Positions 36,101 through 48,852 of a stretch of 64,000 nucleotides of DNA are shown here, in pieces. Source of the stretch: Membranipora membranacea. Lineage: Eukaryota > Bryozoa > Gymnolaemata > Cheilostomatida > Membraniporidae. How positions within the stretch are numbered: position 1 is the stretch's first letter; each line of letters begins with the position of its first letter. A model generated the notes under the pieces. It did no database searches. It was not told where the DNA came from and worked only from the letters and a program-made list of their open reading frames with translations. The stretch spans positions 8,742,001 to 8,806,000 of the forward strand of contig OU612073.1 of assembly GCA_914767715.1 (NCBI GenBank), in the 5' to 3' direction. Made by a program: the position numbers and the translations under genes.

Positions 36101-39100
36101 AAAAAAGCGTGATACCCACCCTTGGTATAATTTTGCAAATTTAAAGTCAGCTTAATTACCCCCCTATTAAACCGATGATTCCAATATTCTGGATTTAGAA
36201 TAAGGCCGATAAGAGCTTGAACTGGTCGGAGTTTGATAAAGATTCGACAGAGTTTTCATTTTTGAATGGTGGCGTATGGCATGTTTTTTTTAAGCAAAAG
36301 CGACCCTAATTAAAACGGACGCTGACGGAGAATGAAAAGCCACAGAGCCAAACGGTTTGCAGATTCGAGATAAGCAGGAGTTGCTCCTCATCGTGAGGTG
36401 AGTTAGAAGCAAATCTATTTTTTGATCCGATCGAAAAAAAAGCGTGATACCCACCCTTGGTATAATTTTGCAAATTTAGAGTCAGCTTAATTACCCCCCT
36501 ATTAAACCGATGATTTCAATATTCTGGATTTAGAATAAGGCCGATAAGAGCTTGAACTGGTCGGAGTTTGATAAAGATTCAACAGAGTTTTCATTTTTGA
36601 ATGGTGGCGTATGGCATGGTTTTTTTAAGCAAAAGTGACCCTAATTAAAACGGACGCTGACGGAGAACGAAAACCCACAGAGCCAAACGGTTTGCAGATT
36701 CGAGATAAGCAGGAGTTGCTCCTCATCGTGAGGTGAGTTAGAAGCAAATCTATTTTTTGATCCGAGCGAAAAAAAAGCGTGATACCCACCCTTGGTATAA
36801 TTTTGCAAATTTAAAGTCAGCTTAATTACCCCCCTATTAAACCGATGATTCCAATATTCTGGATTTAGAATAAGGCCGATAAGAGCTTGAACTGGTCAGA
36901 GTTTGATAAAGATTCGACAGAGTTTTCATTTTTGAATGGTGGCGTATGGCATGTTTTTTTTAAGCAAAAGTGACCCTAATTAAGACGGACGCTGACGGAG
37001 AATGAAAAGCCACAGAGCCAAACGGTTTGCAGATTCGAGATAAGCAGGAGTGGCTCCTCATCGTGAGGTGAGTTAGTAGCAAATCTGTTTTTGATCTGAG
37101 CGAAAAAAAAGCGTGATACCCACCCTTGGTATAATTTTGCAAATTTAAAGTCAGCTTAATTACCCCCCTATTAAACCGATGATTCCAATATTCTGGATTT
37201 AGAATAAGGCCGATAAGAGCTTGAACTGGTCGGAGTTTGATAAAGATTCGACAGAGTTTTCATTTTTGAATGGTGGCGTATGGCATGTTTTTTTTAAGCA
37301 AAAGTGACCCTAATTAGAACGGACGCTGAGGAGAATGAAAAGCCACCGAGCCAAACGGTTTGCAGATTCGAGATAAGCAGGAGTTGCTCCTCATCGTGAG
37401 GTGAGTTTGAAGCAAATCTATTTTTTGATCCGAGCGAAAAAAAAGCGTGATACCCACCCTTGGTATAATTTTGCAAATTTAAAGTCAGCTTAATTACCCC
37501 CCTATTAAACCGATGATTCCAATATTCTGGATTTAGAATAAGGCCGATAAGAGCTTGAACTGGTCGGAGTTTGATAAAGATTCGACAGAGTTTTCATTTT
37601 TGAATGGTGGCGTATGGCATGTTTTTTTAAGCAAAAGTGACCCTAATTAAAACGGACGCTGACGGAGAATGAAAAGCCACAGAGCCAAACGGTTTGCAGA
37701 TTCGAGATAAGCAGGAGTTGCTCCTCATCGTGATCTGAGTTAGAAGCAAATCTATTTTTTGATCCGAGCGAAAAAAAAGCGTGATACTCACCCTTGGTAT
37801 AATTGTGCAAATTTAAAGTCAGCTTAATTACCCCCCTATTAAACCGATGATTTCAATATTCTGGATTTAGAATAAGGCCGATAAGAGCTTGAACTGGTCG
37901 GAGTTTGATAAAGATTCGACAGAGTTTTCATTTTTGAATGGTGGCGTATGGCATGTTTTTTTTTAGCAAAAGCGACCCTAATTAAAACGGACGCTGACGG
38001 AGAATGAAAAGCCACAGAGCCAAACGGTTTGCAGATTCGAGATAAGCAGGAGTTGCTCCTCATCGTGAGGTGAGTTAGAAGCAAATCTATTTTTTGATCC
38101 GAGCGAAAAAAAAGCGTGATACCCACCCTTGGTATAATTTTGCAAATTTAAAGTCAGCTTAATTACCCCCCTATTAAACCGATGATTCCAATATTCTGGA
38201 TTTAGAATAAGGCCGATAAGAGCTTGAACTGGTCGGAGTTTGATAAAGATTCGACAGAGTTTTCATTTTTGAATGGTGGCGTATGGCATGTTTTTTTAAG
38301 CAAAAGTGACCCTAATTAAAACGGACGCTGACGGAGAATGAAAAGCCACAGAGCCAAACGGTTTGCAGATTCGAGATAAGCAGGAGTTGCTCCTCATCGT
38401 GATCTGAGTTAGAAGCAAATCTATTTTTTGATCCGAGCGAAAAAAAAGCGTGATACTCACCCTTGGTATAATTGTGCAAATTTAAAGTCAGCTTAATTAC
38501 CCCCCTATTAAACCGATGATTTCAATATTCTGGATTTAGAATAAGGCCGATAAGAGCTTGAACTGGTCGGAGTTTGATAAAGATTCGACAGAGTTTTCAT
38601 TTTTGAATGGTGGCGTATGGCATGTTTTTTTTTAGCAAAAGCGACCCTAATTAAAACGGACGCTGACGGAGAATGAAAAGCCACAGAGCCAAACGGTTTG
38701 CAGATTCGAGATAAGCAGGAGTTGCTCCTCATCGTGAGGTGAGTTAGAAGCAAATCTATTTTTTGATCCGAGCGAAAAAAAAGCGTGATACCCACCCTTG
38801 GTATAATTTTGCAAATTTAAAGTCAGCTTAATTACCCCCCTATTAAACCGATGATTCCAATATTCTGGATTTAGAATAAGGCCGATAAGAGCTTGAACTG
38901 GTCGGAGTTTGATAAAGATTCGACAGAGTTTTCATTTTTGAATGGTGTCGTATGGCATGTTTTTTTTAAGCAAAAGCGACCCTAATTAAAACGGACGCTG
39001 ACGGAGAATGAAAAGCCACAGAGCCAAACGGTTTGCAGATTCGAGATAAGCAGGAGTTGCTCCTCATCGTGAGGTGAGTTAGAAGCAAATCTATTTTTTG

Positions 39101-41154
39101 ATCCGATCGAAAAAAAAACGTGATACCCACCCTTGGTATAATTTTGCAAATTTAGAGTCAGCTTAATTACCCCCCTATTAAACCGATGATTTCAATATTC
39201 TGGAGTTAGAATAAGGCCGATAAGAGCTTGAACTGGTCGGAGTTTGATAAAGATTCAACAGAGTTTTCATTTTTGAATGGTGGCGTATGGCATGGTTTTT
39301 TTAAGCAAAAGTGACCCTAATTAAAACGGACGCTGACGGAGAACGAAAAGCCACAGAGCCAAACGGTTTGCAGATTCGAGATAAGCAGGAGTTGCTCCTC
39401 ATCGTGAGGTGAGTTAGAAGCAAATCTATTTTTTGATCCGAGCGAAAAAAAAGCGTGATACCCACCCTTGGTATAATTTTGCAAATTTAGAGTCAGCTTA
39501 ATTACCCCCCTATTAAACCGATGATTCCAATATTCTGGATTTAGAATAAGGCCGATAAGAGCTTGAACTGGTCGGAGTTTGATAAAGATTCGACAGAGTT
39601 TTCATTTTTGAATGGTGGCGTATGGCATGTTTTTTTTAAGCAAAAGTGACCCTAATTAAAACGGACGCTGACGGAGAATGAAAAGCCACAGAGCCAAACG
39701 GTTTGCAGATTCGAGATAAGCAGGAGTTGCTCCTCATCGTGAGGTGAGTTAGAAGCAAATCTATTTTTTGATCCGAGCGAAAAAAAAGCGTGATACCCAC
39801 CCTTGGTATAATTTTGCAAATTTAAAGTCAGCTTGATTACCCCCCATTAAACCGATGATTTCAATATTCTGGATTTAGAATAAGGCCGATAAGAGCTTGA
39901 ACTGGTCGGAGTTTTATAAAGATTCGACAGAGTTTTCATTTTTGAATGGTGGCGTATGGCATGTTTTTTTTAAGCAAAAGTGACCCTAATTAAAACGGAC
40001 GCTGACGGAGAATGAAAAGTCACAGAGCCAAACGGTTTGCAGATTCGAGATGAGCAGGAGTTGCTCCTCATCGTGAGGTGAGTTAGAAGCAAATCTATTT
40101 TTTGATCCGAGCGAAAAAAAAGCGTGATACCCACCCTTGGTACAATTTTGCAAATTTAAAGTCAGCTTAATTACCCCCCTATTAAACCGATGATTTCAAT
40201 ATTCTGGATTTAGAATAAGGCCGATAAGAGCTTGAACTGGTCGGAGTTTGATAAAGATTCGACAGAGTTTTCATTTTTAAATGGTGGCGTATGGCATGTT
40301 TTTTTTAGCAAAAGCGACCCTAATTAAAACGGACGCTGACGGAGAATGAAAAGCCACAGAGCCAAACGGTTTGCAGATTCGAGATAAGCAGGAGTTGCTC
40401 CTCATCGTGAGGTGAGTTAGAAGCAAATCTATTTTTTGATCCGAGCGAAAAAAAAGCGTGATACCCACCCTTGGTATAATTTTGCAAATTTAAAGTCAGC
40501 TTAATTACCCCCCTATTAAACCGATGATTCCAATATTCTGGATTTAGAATAAGGCCGATAAGAGCTTGAACTGGTCGGAGTTTGATAAAGATTCGACAGA
40601 GTTTTCATTTTTGAATGGTGGCGTATGGCATGTTTTTTTTAAGCAAAAGTGACCCTAAATAAAACGGACGCTGACGGAGAATGAAAAGTCACAGAGCCAA
40701 ACGGTTTGCAGATTCGAGATAAGCAGGAGTTGCTCCTCATCGTGAGGTGAGTTAGAAGCAAATCTATTTTTTGATCCGAGCGAAAAAAAAGCGTGATACC
40801 CACCCTTGGTATAATTTTGCAAATTTAGAGTCAGCTTAATTACCCCCCTATTAAACCGATGATTCCAATATTCTGGATTTAGAATAAGGCCGATAAGAGC
40901 TTGAACTGGTCGGAGTTTGATAAAGATTCGACAGAGTTTTCATTTTTGAATGGTGGCGTATGGCATGTTTTTTTAAGCAAAAGTGACCCTAATTAAAGCG
41001 GACGCTGACGGAGAATGAAAAGTCACAGAGCCAAACGGTTTGCAGATTCGAGATAAGCAGGAGTTGCTCCTCATCGTGAGGTGAGTTAGAAGCAAATCTA
41101 TTTTTTGATCCGAGCGAAAAAAAAGCGTGATACCCACCCTTGGTATAATTTTGC
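33124..41154. repeat. Segment M100-M123, CATGG/GTCAGAG variant family with six-monomer recurrence
   Basis: Monomer starts: 33124, 33459, 33794, 34129, 34464, 34799, 35134, 35468, 35803, 36137, 36472, 36807, 37141, 37475, 37809, 38144, 38478, 38813, 39148, 39483, 39818, 40152, 40486, 40821. A recurring order is a GCAAAAGCG monomer, a CATGGTTTTTTT/ATTCAACAG monomer, a GGTCAGAGTT monomer, a GAGTTTTATAAAG/AAGTCAC/GATGAGC/GGTACAAT monomer, a GATACTCACCC/AATTGTGC monomer and a T9-TAGC monomer. It is complete in M103-M108 and restarts at M109, 2008 bp later, and in part at M117. M97-M99 at the end of HOR copy 3 match M106-M108. The M2-M8 trimer type reappears at M111-M114. The variants are those of M1-M18, so the 8-9 kb HOR is bordered on both sides by the same family. 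Confidence 0.8.
37475..38812. repeat. Two-monomer tandem duplication (M113-M114 = M115-M116)
   Basis: The 669-bp pair 37475-38143 is followed directly by a second pair 38144-38812 with the same variants. The first monomer of each has a T7 tract, the rare GTGATCTGAGTT change and a GATACTCACCC/AATTGTGC end. The second of each has the T9-TAGC change. I see no difference between the pairs by eye. The GATCTG change disrupts the second hairpin stem and is found nowhere else in the window, which makes it a good tag for this duplication. Confidence 0.88.
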
Positions 41155-44100
41155 AAATTTAAAGTCAGCTTAATTACCCCCCTATTAAACCGATGATTTC
41201 AATATTCTGGATTTAGAATAAGGCCGATAAGAGCTTGAACTGGTCGGAGTTTGATAAAGATTCGACAGAGTTTTCATTTTTGAATGGTGACGTATGGCAT
41301 GTTTTTTTTTAGCAAAAGCGACCCTAATTAAAACGGACGCTGACGGAGAATGAAAAGCCACAGAGCCAAACGGTTTGCAGATTCGAGATAAGCAGGAGTT
41401 GCTCCTCATCGTGAGGTGAGTTAGAAGCAAATCTATTTTTTGATCCGAGCGAGAAAAAAGCGTGATACCCACCCTTGGTATAATTTTGCAAATTTAAAGT
41501 CAGCTTAATTACCCCCCTATTAAACCGATGACTCCAATATTCTGGATTTAGAATAAGGCCGATAAGAGCTTGAACTGGTCGGAGTTTGATAAAGATTCGA
41601 CAGAGTTTTCATTTTTGAATGGTGGCGTATGGCATGTTTTTTTTAAGCAAAAGTGACCCTAATTAAAACGGACGCTGACGGAGAATGAAAAGTCACAGAG
41701 CCAAACGGTTTGCAGATTCGAGATAAGCAGGAGTTGCTCCTCATCGTGAGGTGAGTTAGAAGCAAATCTATTTTTTGATCCGAGCGAAAAAAAAGCGTGA
41801 TACCCACCCTTGGTATAATTTTGCAAATTTAGAGTCAGCTTAATTACCCCCCTATTAAACCGATAATTTCAATATTCTGGATTTAGAATAAGGCCGATAA
41901 GAGCTTGAACTGGTCGGAGTTTGATAAAGATTCGACAGAGTTTTCATTTTTGAATGGTGGCGTATGGCATGTTTTTTTTAAGCAAAAGTGACCCTAATTA
42001 AAACGGACGCTGACGGAGAATGAAAAGCCACAGAGCCAAACGGTTTGCAGATTCGAGATAAGCAGGAGTTGCTCCTCATCGTGAGGTGAGTTAGAAGCAA
42101 ATCTATTTTTTGATCCGAGCGAAAAAAAAACGTGATACCCACCCTTGGTATAATTTTGCAAATTTAAAGTCAGCTTAATTACCCCCCTATTAAACCGATG
42201 ATTTCAATATTCTGGATTTAGAATAAGGCCGATAAGAGCTTGAACTGGTCGGAGTTTGATAAAGATTCGACAGAGTTTTCATTTTTGAGTGGTGGCGTAT
42301 GGCATGTTATTTTAAGCAAAAGCGACCCTAATTAAAACGGACGCTGACGGAGAATGAAAAGTCACAGAGCCAAACGGTTTGCAGATTCGAGATAAGCAGG
42401 AGTTGCTCCTCATCGTGTGGTGAGTTAGAAGCAAATCTATTTTTTGATCCGAGCGAAAAAAAAGCGTGATACCCACCCTTGGTACAATTTTGCAAATTTA
42501 AAGTCAGCTTAATTACCCCCCTATTAAACCGATGATTTCAATATTCTGGATTTAGAATAAGGCCGATAAGAGCTTGAACTGGTCGGAGTTTGATAAAGAT
42601 TCGACAGAGTTTTCATTTTTGAATGGTGGCGTATGGCATGTTTGTTTTTAGCAAAAGCGACCCTAATTAAAACGGACGCTGACGGAGAATGAAAAGCCAC
42701 AGAGCCAAACGGTTTGCAGATTCGAGATAAGCAGGAGTTGCTCCTCATCGTGAGGTGAGTTAGAAGCAAATCTATTTTTTGATCCGAGCGAGAAAAAAGC
42801 GTGATACCCACCCTTGGTATAATTTTGCAAATTTAAAGTCAGCTTAATTACCCCCCTATTAAACCGATGACTCCAATATTCTGGATTTAGAATAAGGCCG
42901 ATAAGAGCTTGAACTGGTCGGAGTTTGATAAAGATTCGACAGAGTTTTCATTTTTGAATGGTGGCGTATGGCATGTTTTTTTAAGCAAAAGTGACCCTAA
43001 TTAAAACGGACGCTGACGGAGAATGAAAAGTCACAGAGCCAAACGGTTTGCAGATTCGAGATAAGCAGGAGTTGCTCCTCATCGTGAGGTGAGTTAGAAG
43101 CAAATCTATTTTTTGATCCGAGCGAAAAAAAAGCGTGATACCCACCCTTGGTATAATTTTGCAAATTTAGAGTCAGCTTAATTACCCCCCTATTAAACCG
43201 ATAATTTCAATATTCTGGATTTAGAATAAGGCCGATAAGAGCTTGAACTGGTCGGAGTTTGATAAAGATTCGACAGAGTTTTCATTTTTGAATGGTGGCG
43301 TATGGCATGTTTTTTTTAAGCAAAAGTGACCCTAATTAAAACGGACGCTGACGGAGAATGAAAAGCCACAGAGCCAAACGGTTTGTAGATTCGAGATAAG
43401 CAGGAGTTGCTCCTCATCGTGAGGTGAGTTAGAAGCAAATCTATTTTTTGATCCGAGCGAAAAAAAAGCGTGATACCCACCCTTGGTATAATTTTGCAAA
43501 TTTAAAGTCAGCTTAATTACCCCCCTATTAAACCGATGATTTCAATATTCTGGATTTAGAATAAGGCCGATAAGAGCTTGAACTGGTCGGAGTTTGATAA
43601 AGATTCGACAGAGTTTTCATTTTTGAATGGTGGCGTATGGCATGTTTTTTTTTAGCAAAAGCGACCCTAATTAAAACGGACGCTGACGGAGAATGAAAAG
43701 CCACAGAGCCAAACGGTTTGCAGATTCGAGATAAGCAGGAGTTGCTCCTCATCGTGAGGTGAGTTAGAAGCAAATCTATTTTTTGATCCGAGCGAGAAAA
43801 AAGCGTGATACCCACCCTTGGTATAATTTTGCAAATTTAAAGTCAGCTTAATTACCCCCCTATTAAACCGATGACTCCAATATTCTGGATTTAGAATAAG
43901 GCCGATAAGAGCTTGAACTGGTCGGAGTTTGATAAAGATTCGACAGAGTTTTCATTTTTGAATGGTGGTGTATGGCATGTTTTTTTAAGCAAAAGTGACC
44001 CTAATTAAAACGGACGCTGACGGAGAATGAAAAGTCACAGAGCCAAACGGTTTGCAGATTCGAGATAAGCAGGAGTTGCTCCTCATCGTGAGGTGAGTTA

Positions 44101-44501
44101 GAAGCAAATCTATTTTTTGATCCGAGCGAAAAAAAAGCGTGATACCCACCCTTGGTATAATTTTGCAAATTTAGAGTCAGCTTAATTACCCCCCTATTAA
44201 ACCGATAATTTCAATATTCTGGATTTAGAATAAGGCCGATAAGAGCTTGAACTGGTCGGAGTTTGATAAAGATTCGACAGAGTTTTCATTTTTGAATGGT
44301 GGCGTATGGCATGTTTTTTTTAAGCAAAAGTGACCCTAATTAAAACGGACGCTGACGGAGAATGAAAAGCCACAGAGCCAAACGGTTTGTAGATTCGAGA
44401 TAAGCAGGAGTTGCTCCTCATCGTGAGGTGAGTTAGAAGCAAATCTATTTTTTGATCCGAGCGAAAAAAAAGCGTGATACCCACCCTTGGTATAATTTTG
44501 C
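41155..44501. repeat. Three-monomer higher-order repeat (M124-M133)
   Basis: Monomer starts: 41155, 41490, 41825, 42160, 42494, 42829, 43163, 43498, 43833, 44167. The trimer is monomer a (T-tract-TAGC with GCGAGAAAAAAGCG), monomer b (GATGACTCC with AAGTCAC) and monomer c (TTTAGAGTC with GATAATTTC). It occurs as M124-M126, M128-M130 and M131-M133. The last two are 1004 bp apart. One extra monomer, M127 (GAGTGGTGG, an interrupted T tract, GTGTGGTGAG), separates the first from the second. M130 and M133 share TTTGTAGATTCG, absent from M126, so the second and third trimers are the closer pair. Confidence 0.88.
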
Positions 44502-47180
44502 AAATTTAAAGTCAGCTTAATTACCCCCCTATTAAACCGATGATTTCAATATTCTGGATTTAGAATAAGGCCGATAAGAGCTTGAACTGGTCGGAGTTTG
44601 ATAAAGATTCGACAGAGTTTTCATTTTTGAATGGTGGCGTATGGCATGTTTTTTTTACGCAAAAGTGACCCTAATTAAAACGGACGCTGACGGAGAATGA
44701 AAAGTCACAGAGCCAAACGGTTTGCAGATTCGAGATAAGCAGGAGTTGCTCCTCATCGTGAGGTGAGTTAGAAGCAGATCTATTTTTTGATCCGAGCGAA
44801 AAAAAAGCGTGATACCCACCCTTGGTATAATTTTGCAAATTTAAAGTCAGCTTAATTACCCCCCTATTAAACCGATGATTTCAATATTCTGGATTTAGAA
44901 TAAGGCCGATAAGAGCTTGAACTGGTTGGAGTTTGATAAAGATTCGACAGAGTTTTCATTTTTGAATGGTGGCGTATGGCATGTTTTTTTTGAGCAAAAG
45001 TGACCCTAATTAAAACGGACGCTGACGCAGAATGAAAAGCCACAGAGCCAAACGGTTTGCAGATTCGAGATAAGCAGGAGTTGCTCCTCATCGTGAGGTG
45101 AGTTAGAAGCAAATCTATTTTTTGATCCGAGCGAAAAAAAAGCGTGATACCCACCCTTGGTATAATTTTGCAAATTTAAAGTCAGCTTAATTACCCCCCT
45201 ATTAAACCGATGATTTCAATATTCTGGATTTAGAATAAGGCCTATAAGAGCTTGAACTGGTCGGAGTTTGATAAAGATTCGACAGAGTTATCATTTTTGA
45301 ATGGTGGCGTATGGCATGTTTTTTTTAAGCAAAAGTGACCCTAATTAAAACGGACGCTGACGGAGAATGAAAAGCCACAGAGCCAAACGGTTTGCAGATT
45401 CGAGATAAGCAGGAGTTGCTCCTCATCGTGAGGTGAGTTAGAAGCAAATCTATTTTTTGATCCGAGCGAAAAAAAAGCGTGATACCCACCCTTGGTATAA
45501 TTTTGCAAATTTAAAGTCAGCTTAATTACCCCCCTATTAAACCGATGATTTCAATATTCTGGATTTAGAATAAGGCCTATAAGAGCTTGAACTGGTCGGA
45601 GTTTGATAAAGATTCGACAGAGTTTTCATTTTTGAATGGTGGCGTATGGCATGTTTTTTTTAAGCAAAAGTGACCCTAATTAAAACGGACGCTGACGGAG
45701 AATGAAAAGCCACAGAGCCAAACGGTTTGCAGATTCGAGATAAGCAGGAGTTGCTCCTCATCGTGAGGTGAGTTAGAAGCAAATCTATTTTTTGATCCGA
45801 GCGAAAAAAAAGCGTGATACCCACCCTTGGTATAATTTTGCGAATTTAAAGTCAGCTTAATTACCCCCCATTAAACCGATGATTTCAATATTCTGGATTT
45901 AGAATAAGGCCGATAAGAGCTTGAACTGGTCGGAGTTTGATAAAGATTTGACAGAGTTTTCATTTTTGAATGGTGGCGTATGGCATGTTTTTTTTAAGCA
46001 AAAGCGACCCTAATTAAAACGGACGCTGACGGAGAATGAAAAGTCACAGAGCCAAACGGTTTGCAGATTCGAGATAAGCAGGAGTTGCTCCTCATCGTGA
46101 GGTGAGTTAGAAGCAAATCTATTTTTCGATCCGAGCGAAAAAAAAGCGTGATACCCACCCTTGGTATAATTTTGCAAATTTAGAGTCGGCTTAATTACCC
46201 CCCTATTAAACCGATGATTTCAATATTCTGGATTTAGAATGAGGCCGATAAGAGCTTGAACTGGTCGGAGTTTGATAAAGATTCGACAGAGTTTTCATTT
46301 TTGAATGGTGGCGTATGGCATGTTTTTTTTTAGCAAAAGTGACCCTAATTAAAACGGACGCTGACGGAGAATGAAAAGCCACAGAGCCAAACGGTTTGCA
46401 GATTCGAGATAAGCAGGAGTTGCTCCTCATCGTGAGGTGAGTTAGAAGCAAATCTATTTTTTGATCCGAGCGAAAAAAAAGCGTGATACCCACCCTTGGT
46501 ATAATTTTGCAAATTTAAAGTCAGCTTAATTACCCCCCTATTAAACCGATGATTTCAATATTCTGGATTTAGAATAAGGCCGATAAGAGCTTGAACTGGT
46601 CGGAGTTTGATAAAGATTCGACAGAGTTTCCATTTTTGAATGGTGGCGTATCGCATGTCTTTTTTTAGCAAAAGCGACCCTAATTAAAACGGACGCTGAC
46701 GGAGAATGAAAATCCACAGAGCCAAACGGTTTGCAGATTCGAGATAAGCAAGAGTTGCTCCTCACCGTGAGGTGAGTTAGAAGCAAATCTATTTTTTGAT
46801 CCGAGCGAAAAAAAAGCGTGATACCCACCCTTGGTATAATTTTGCAAATTTAAAGTCAGCTTAATTACCCCCCTATTAAACCGATGATTTCAATATTCTG
46901 GATTTAGAATAAGGCCGATAAGAGCTTGAACTGGTCGGAGTTTGATAAAGATTCGACAGAGTTTTCATTTTTGAATGGTGGCGTATGGCATGTTTTTTTT
47001 AAGCAAAAGTGACCCTAATTAAAACGGACGCTGACGGAGAATGAAAAGCCACAGAGCCAAACGGTTTGCAGATTCGAGATAAGCAGGAGTTGCTCCTCAT
47101 CGTGAGGTGAGATAGAAGCAAATCTATTTTTTGATCCGAGCGAAAAAAAAGCGTGATACCCACCCTTGGTATAATTTTGC
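44502..47180. repeat. Segment M134-M141, includes members of the six-monomer cassette seen again at 50-55 kb
   Basis: Monomer starts: 44502, 44837, 45172, 45507, 45842, 46176, 46511, 46846. M134 has the TTTACGCAAAAG change shared with M153 and M163. M140 has GTATCGCATGTC and AAAATCCAC, shared with M154 and M164. M141 has GTGAGATAGAAG, shared with M155 and M165. M136 and M137 share GGCCTATAAG and look like a single-monomer duplication. M140 also carries private changes (GAGTTTCCAT, CAAGAGTTG, CACCGTG) not shared by its relatives. In this segment M134 is separated from M140 by five monomers, where the later cassettes have the two types adjacent. Confidence 0.8.
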
Positions 47181-48852
47181 AAATTTAAAGTCAGCTTAAT
47201 TACCCCCCTATTAAACCGATGATTCCAATATTCTGGATTTAGAATAAGGCCGATAAGAGCTTGAACTGGTCGGAGTTTGATAAAGATTCGACAGAGTTTT
47301 CATTTTTGAATGGTGGCGTATGGCATGTTTTTTTTAAGCAAAAGTGACCCTAATTAAGACGGACGCTGACGGAGAATGAAAAGCCACAGAGCCAAACGGT
47401 TTGCAGATTCGAGATAAGCAGGAGTGGCTCCTCATCGTGAGGTGAGTTAGTAGCAAATCTGTTTTTGATCCGAGCGAAAAAAAAGCGTGATACCCACCCT
47501 TGGTATAATTTTGCAAATTTAAAGTCAGCTTAATTACCCCCCTATTAAACCGATGATTCCAATATTCTGGATTTAGAATAAGGCCGATAAGAGCTTGAAC
47601 TGGTCGGAGTTTGATAAAGATTCGACAGAGTTTTCATTTTTGAATGGTGGCGTATGGCATGTTTTTTTTAAGCAAAAGTGACCCTAATTAGAACGGACGC
47701 TGAGGAGAATGAAAAGCCACCGAGCCAAACGGTTTGCAGATTCGAGATAAGCAGGAGTTGCTCCTCATCGTGAGGTGAGTTTGAAGCAAATCTATTTTTT
47801 GATCCGAGCGAAAAAAACGCGTGATACCCACCCTTGGTATAATTTTGCAAATTTAAAGTCAGCTTAATTACCCCCCTATTAAACCGATGATTCCAATATT
47901 CTGGATTTAGAATAAGGCCGATAAGAGCTTGAACTGGTCGGAGTTTGATAAAGATTCGACAGAGTTTTCATTTTTGAATGGTGGCGTATGGCATGTTTTT
48001 TTTAAGCAAAAGTGACCCTAATTAGAACGGACGCTGAGGAGAATGAAAAGCCACCGAGCCAAACGGTTTGCAGATTCGAGATAAGCAGGAGTTGCTCCTC
48101 ATCGTGAGGTGAGTTTGAAGCAAATCTATTTTTTGATCCGAGCGAAAAAAACGCGTGATACCCACCCTTGGTATAATTTTGCAAATTTAAAGTCAGCTTA
48201 ATTACCCCCCTATTAAACCGATGATTCCAATATTCTGGATTTAGAATAAGGCCGATAAGAGCTTGAACTGGTCGGAGTTTGATAAAGATTCGACAGAGTT
48301 TTCATTTTTGAATGGTGGCGTATGGCATGTTTTTTTTAAGCAAAAGTGACCCTAATTAAAACGGACGCTGACGGAGAATGAAAAGCCACAGAGCCAAACG
48401 GTTTGCAGATTCGAGATAAGCAGGAGTTGCTCCTCATCGTGAGGTGAGTTAGAAGCAAATCTATTTTTTGATCCGAGCGAAAAAAAAGCGTGATACTCAC
48501 CCTTGGTATAATTGTGCAAATTTAAAGTCAGCTTAATTACCCCCCTATTAAACCGATGATTCCAATATTCTGGATTTAGAATAAGGCCGATAAGAGCTTG
48601 AACTGGTCGGAGTTTGATAAAGATTCGACAGAGCTTTCATTTTTGAATGGTGGCGTATGGCATGTTTTTTTTTAGCAAAAGCGACCCTAATTAAAACGGA
48701 CGCTGACGGAGAATGAAAAGCCACAGAGCCAAACGGTTTGCAGATTCGAGATAAGCAGGAGTTGCTCCTCATCGTGAGGTGAGTTAGAAGCAAATCTATT
48801 TTTTGATCCGAGCGAAAAAAAAGCGTGATACCCACCCTTGGTATAATTTTGC
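47181..48852. repeat. Segment M142-M146, related to M111-M114, with one exact monomer duplication
   Basis: Monomer starts: 47181, 47515, 47849, 48183, 48518. The order is the ATTAAGACGG/GGAGTGGCTCC/GTTAGTAGC monomer, the ATTAGAACGG/GCTGAGGAG/GAGTTTGAAG monomer twice, the GATACTCACCC monomer and the T9-TAGC monomer. This is the M111-M114 order with the second monomer doubled. M143 (47515-47848) and M144 (47849-48182) were read base by base and are identical over 334 bp, including the private GAAAAAAACGCG tract change. Confidence 0.9.
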
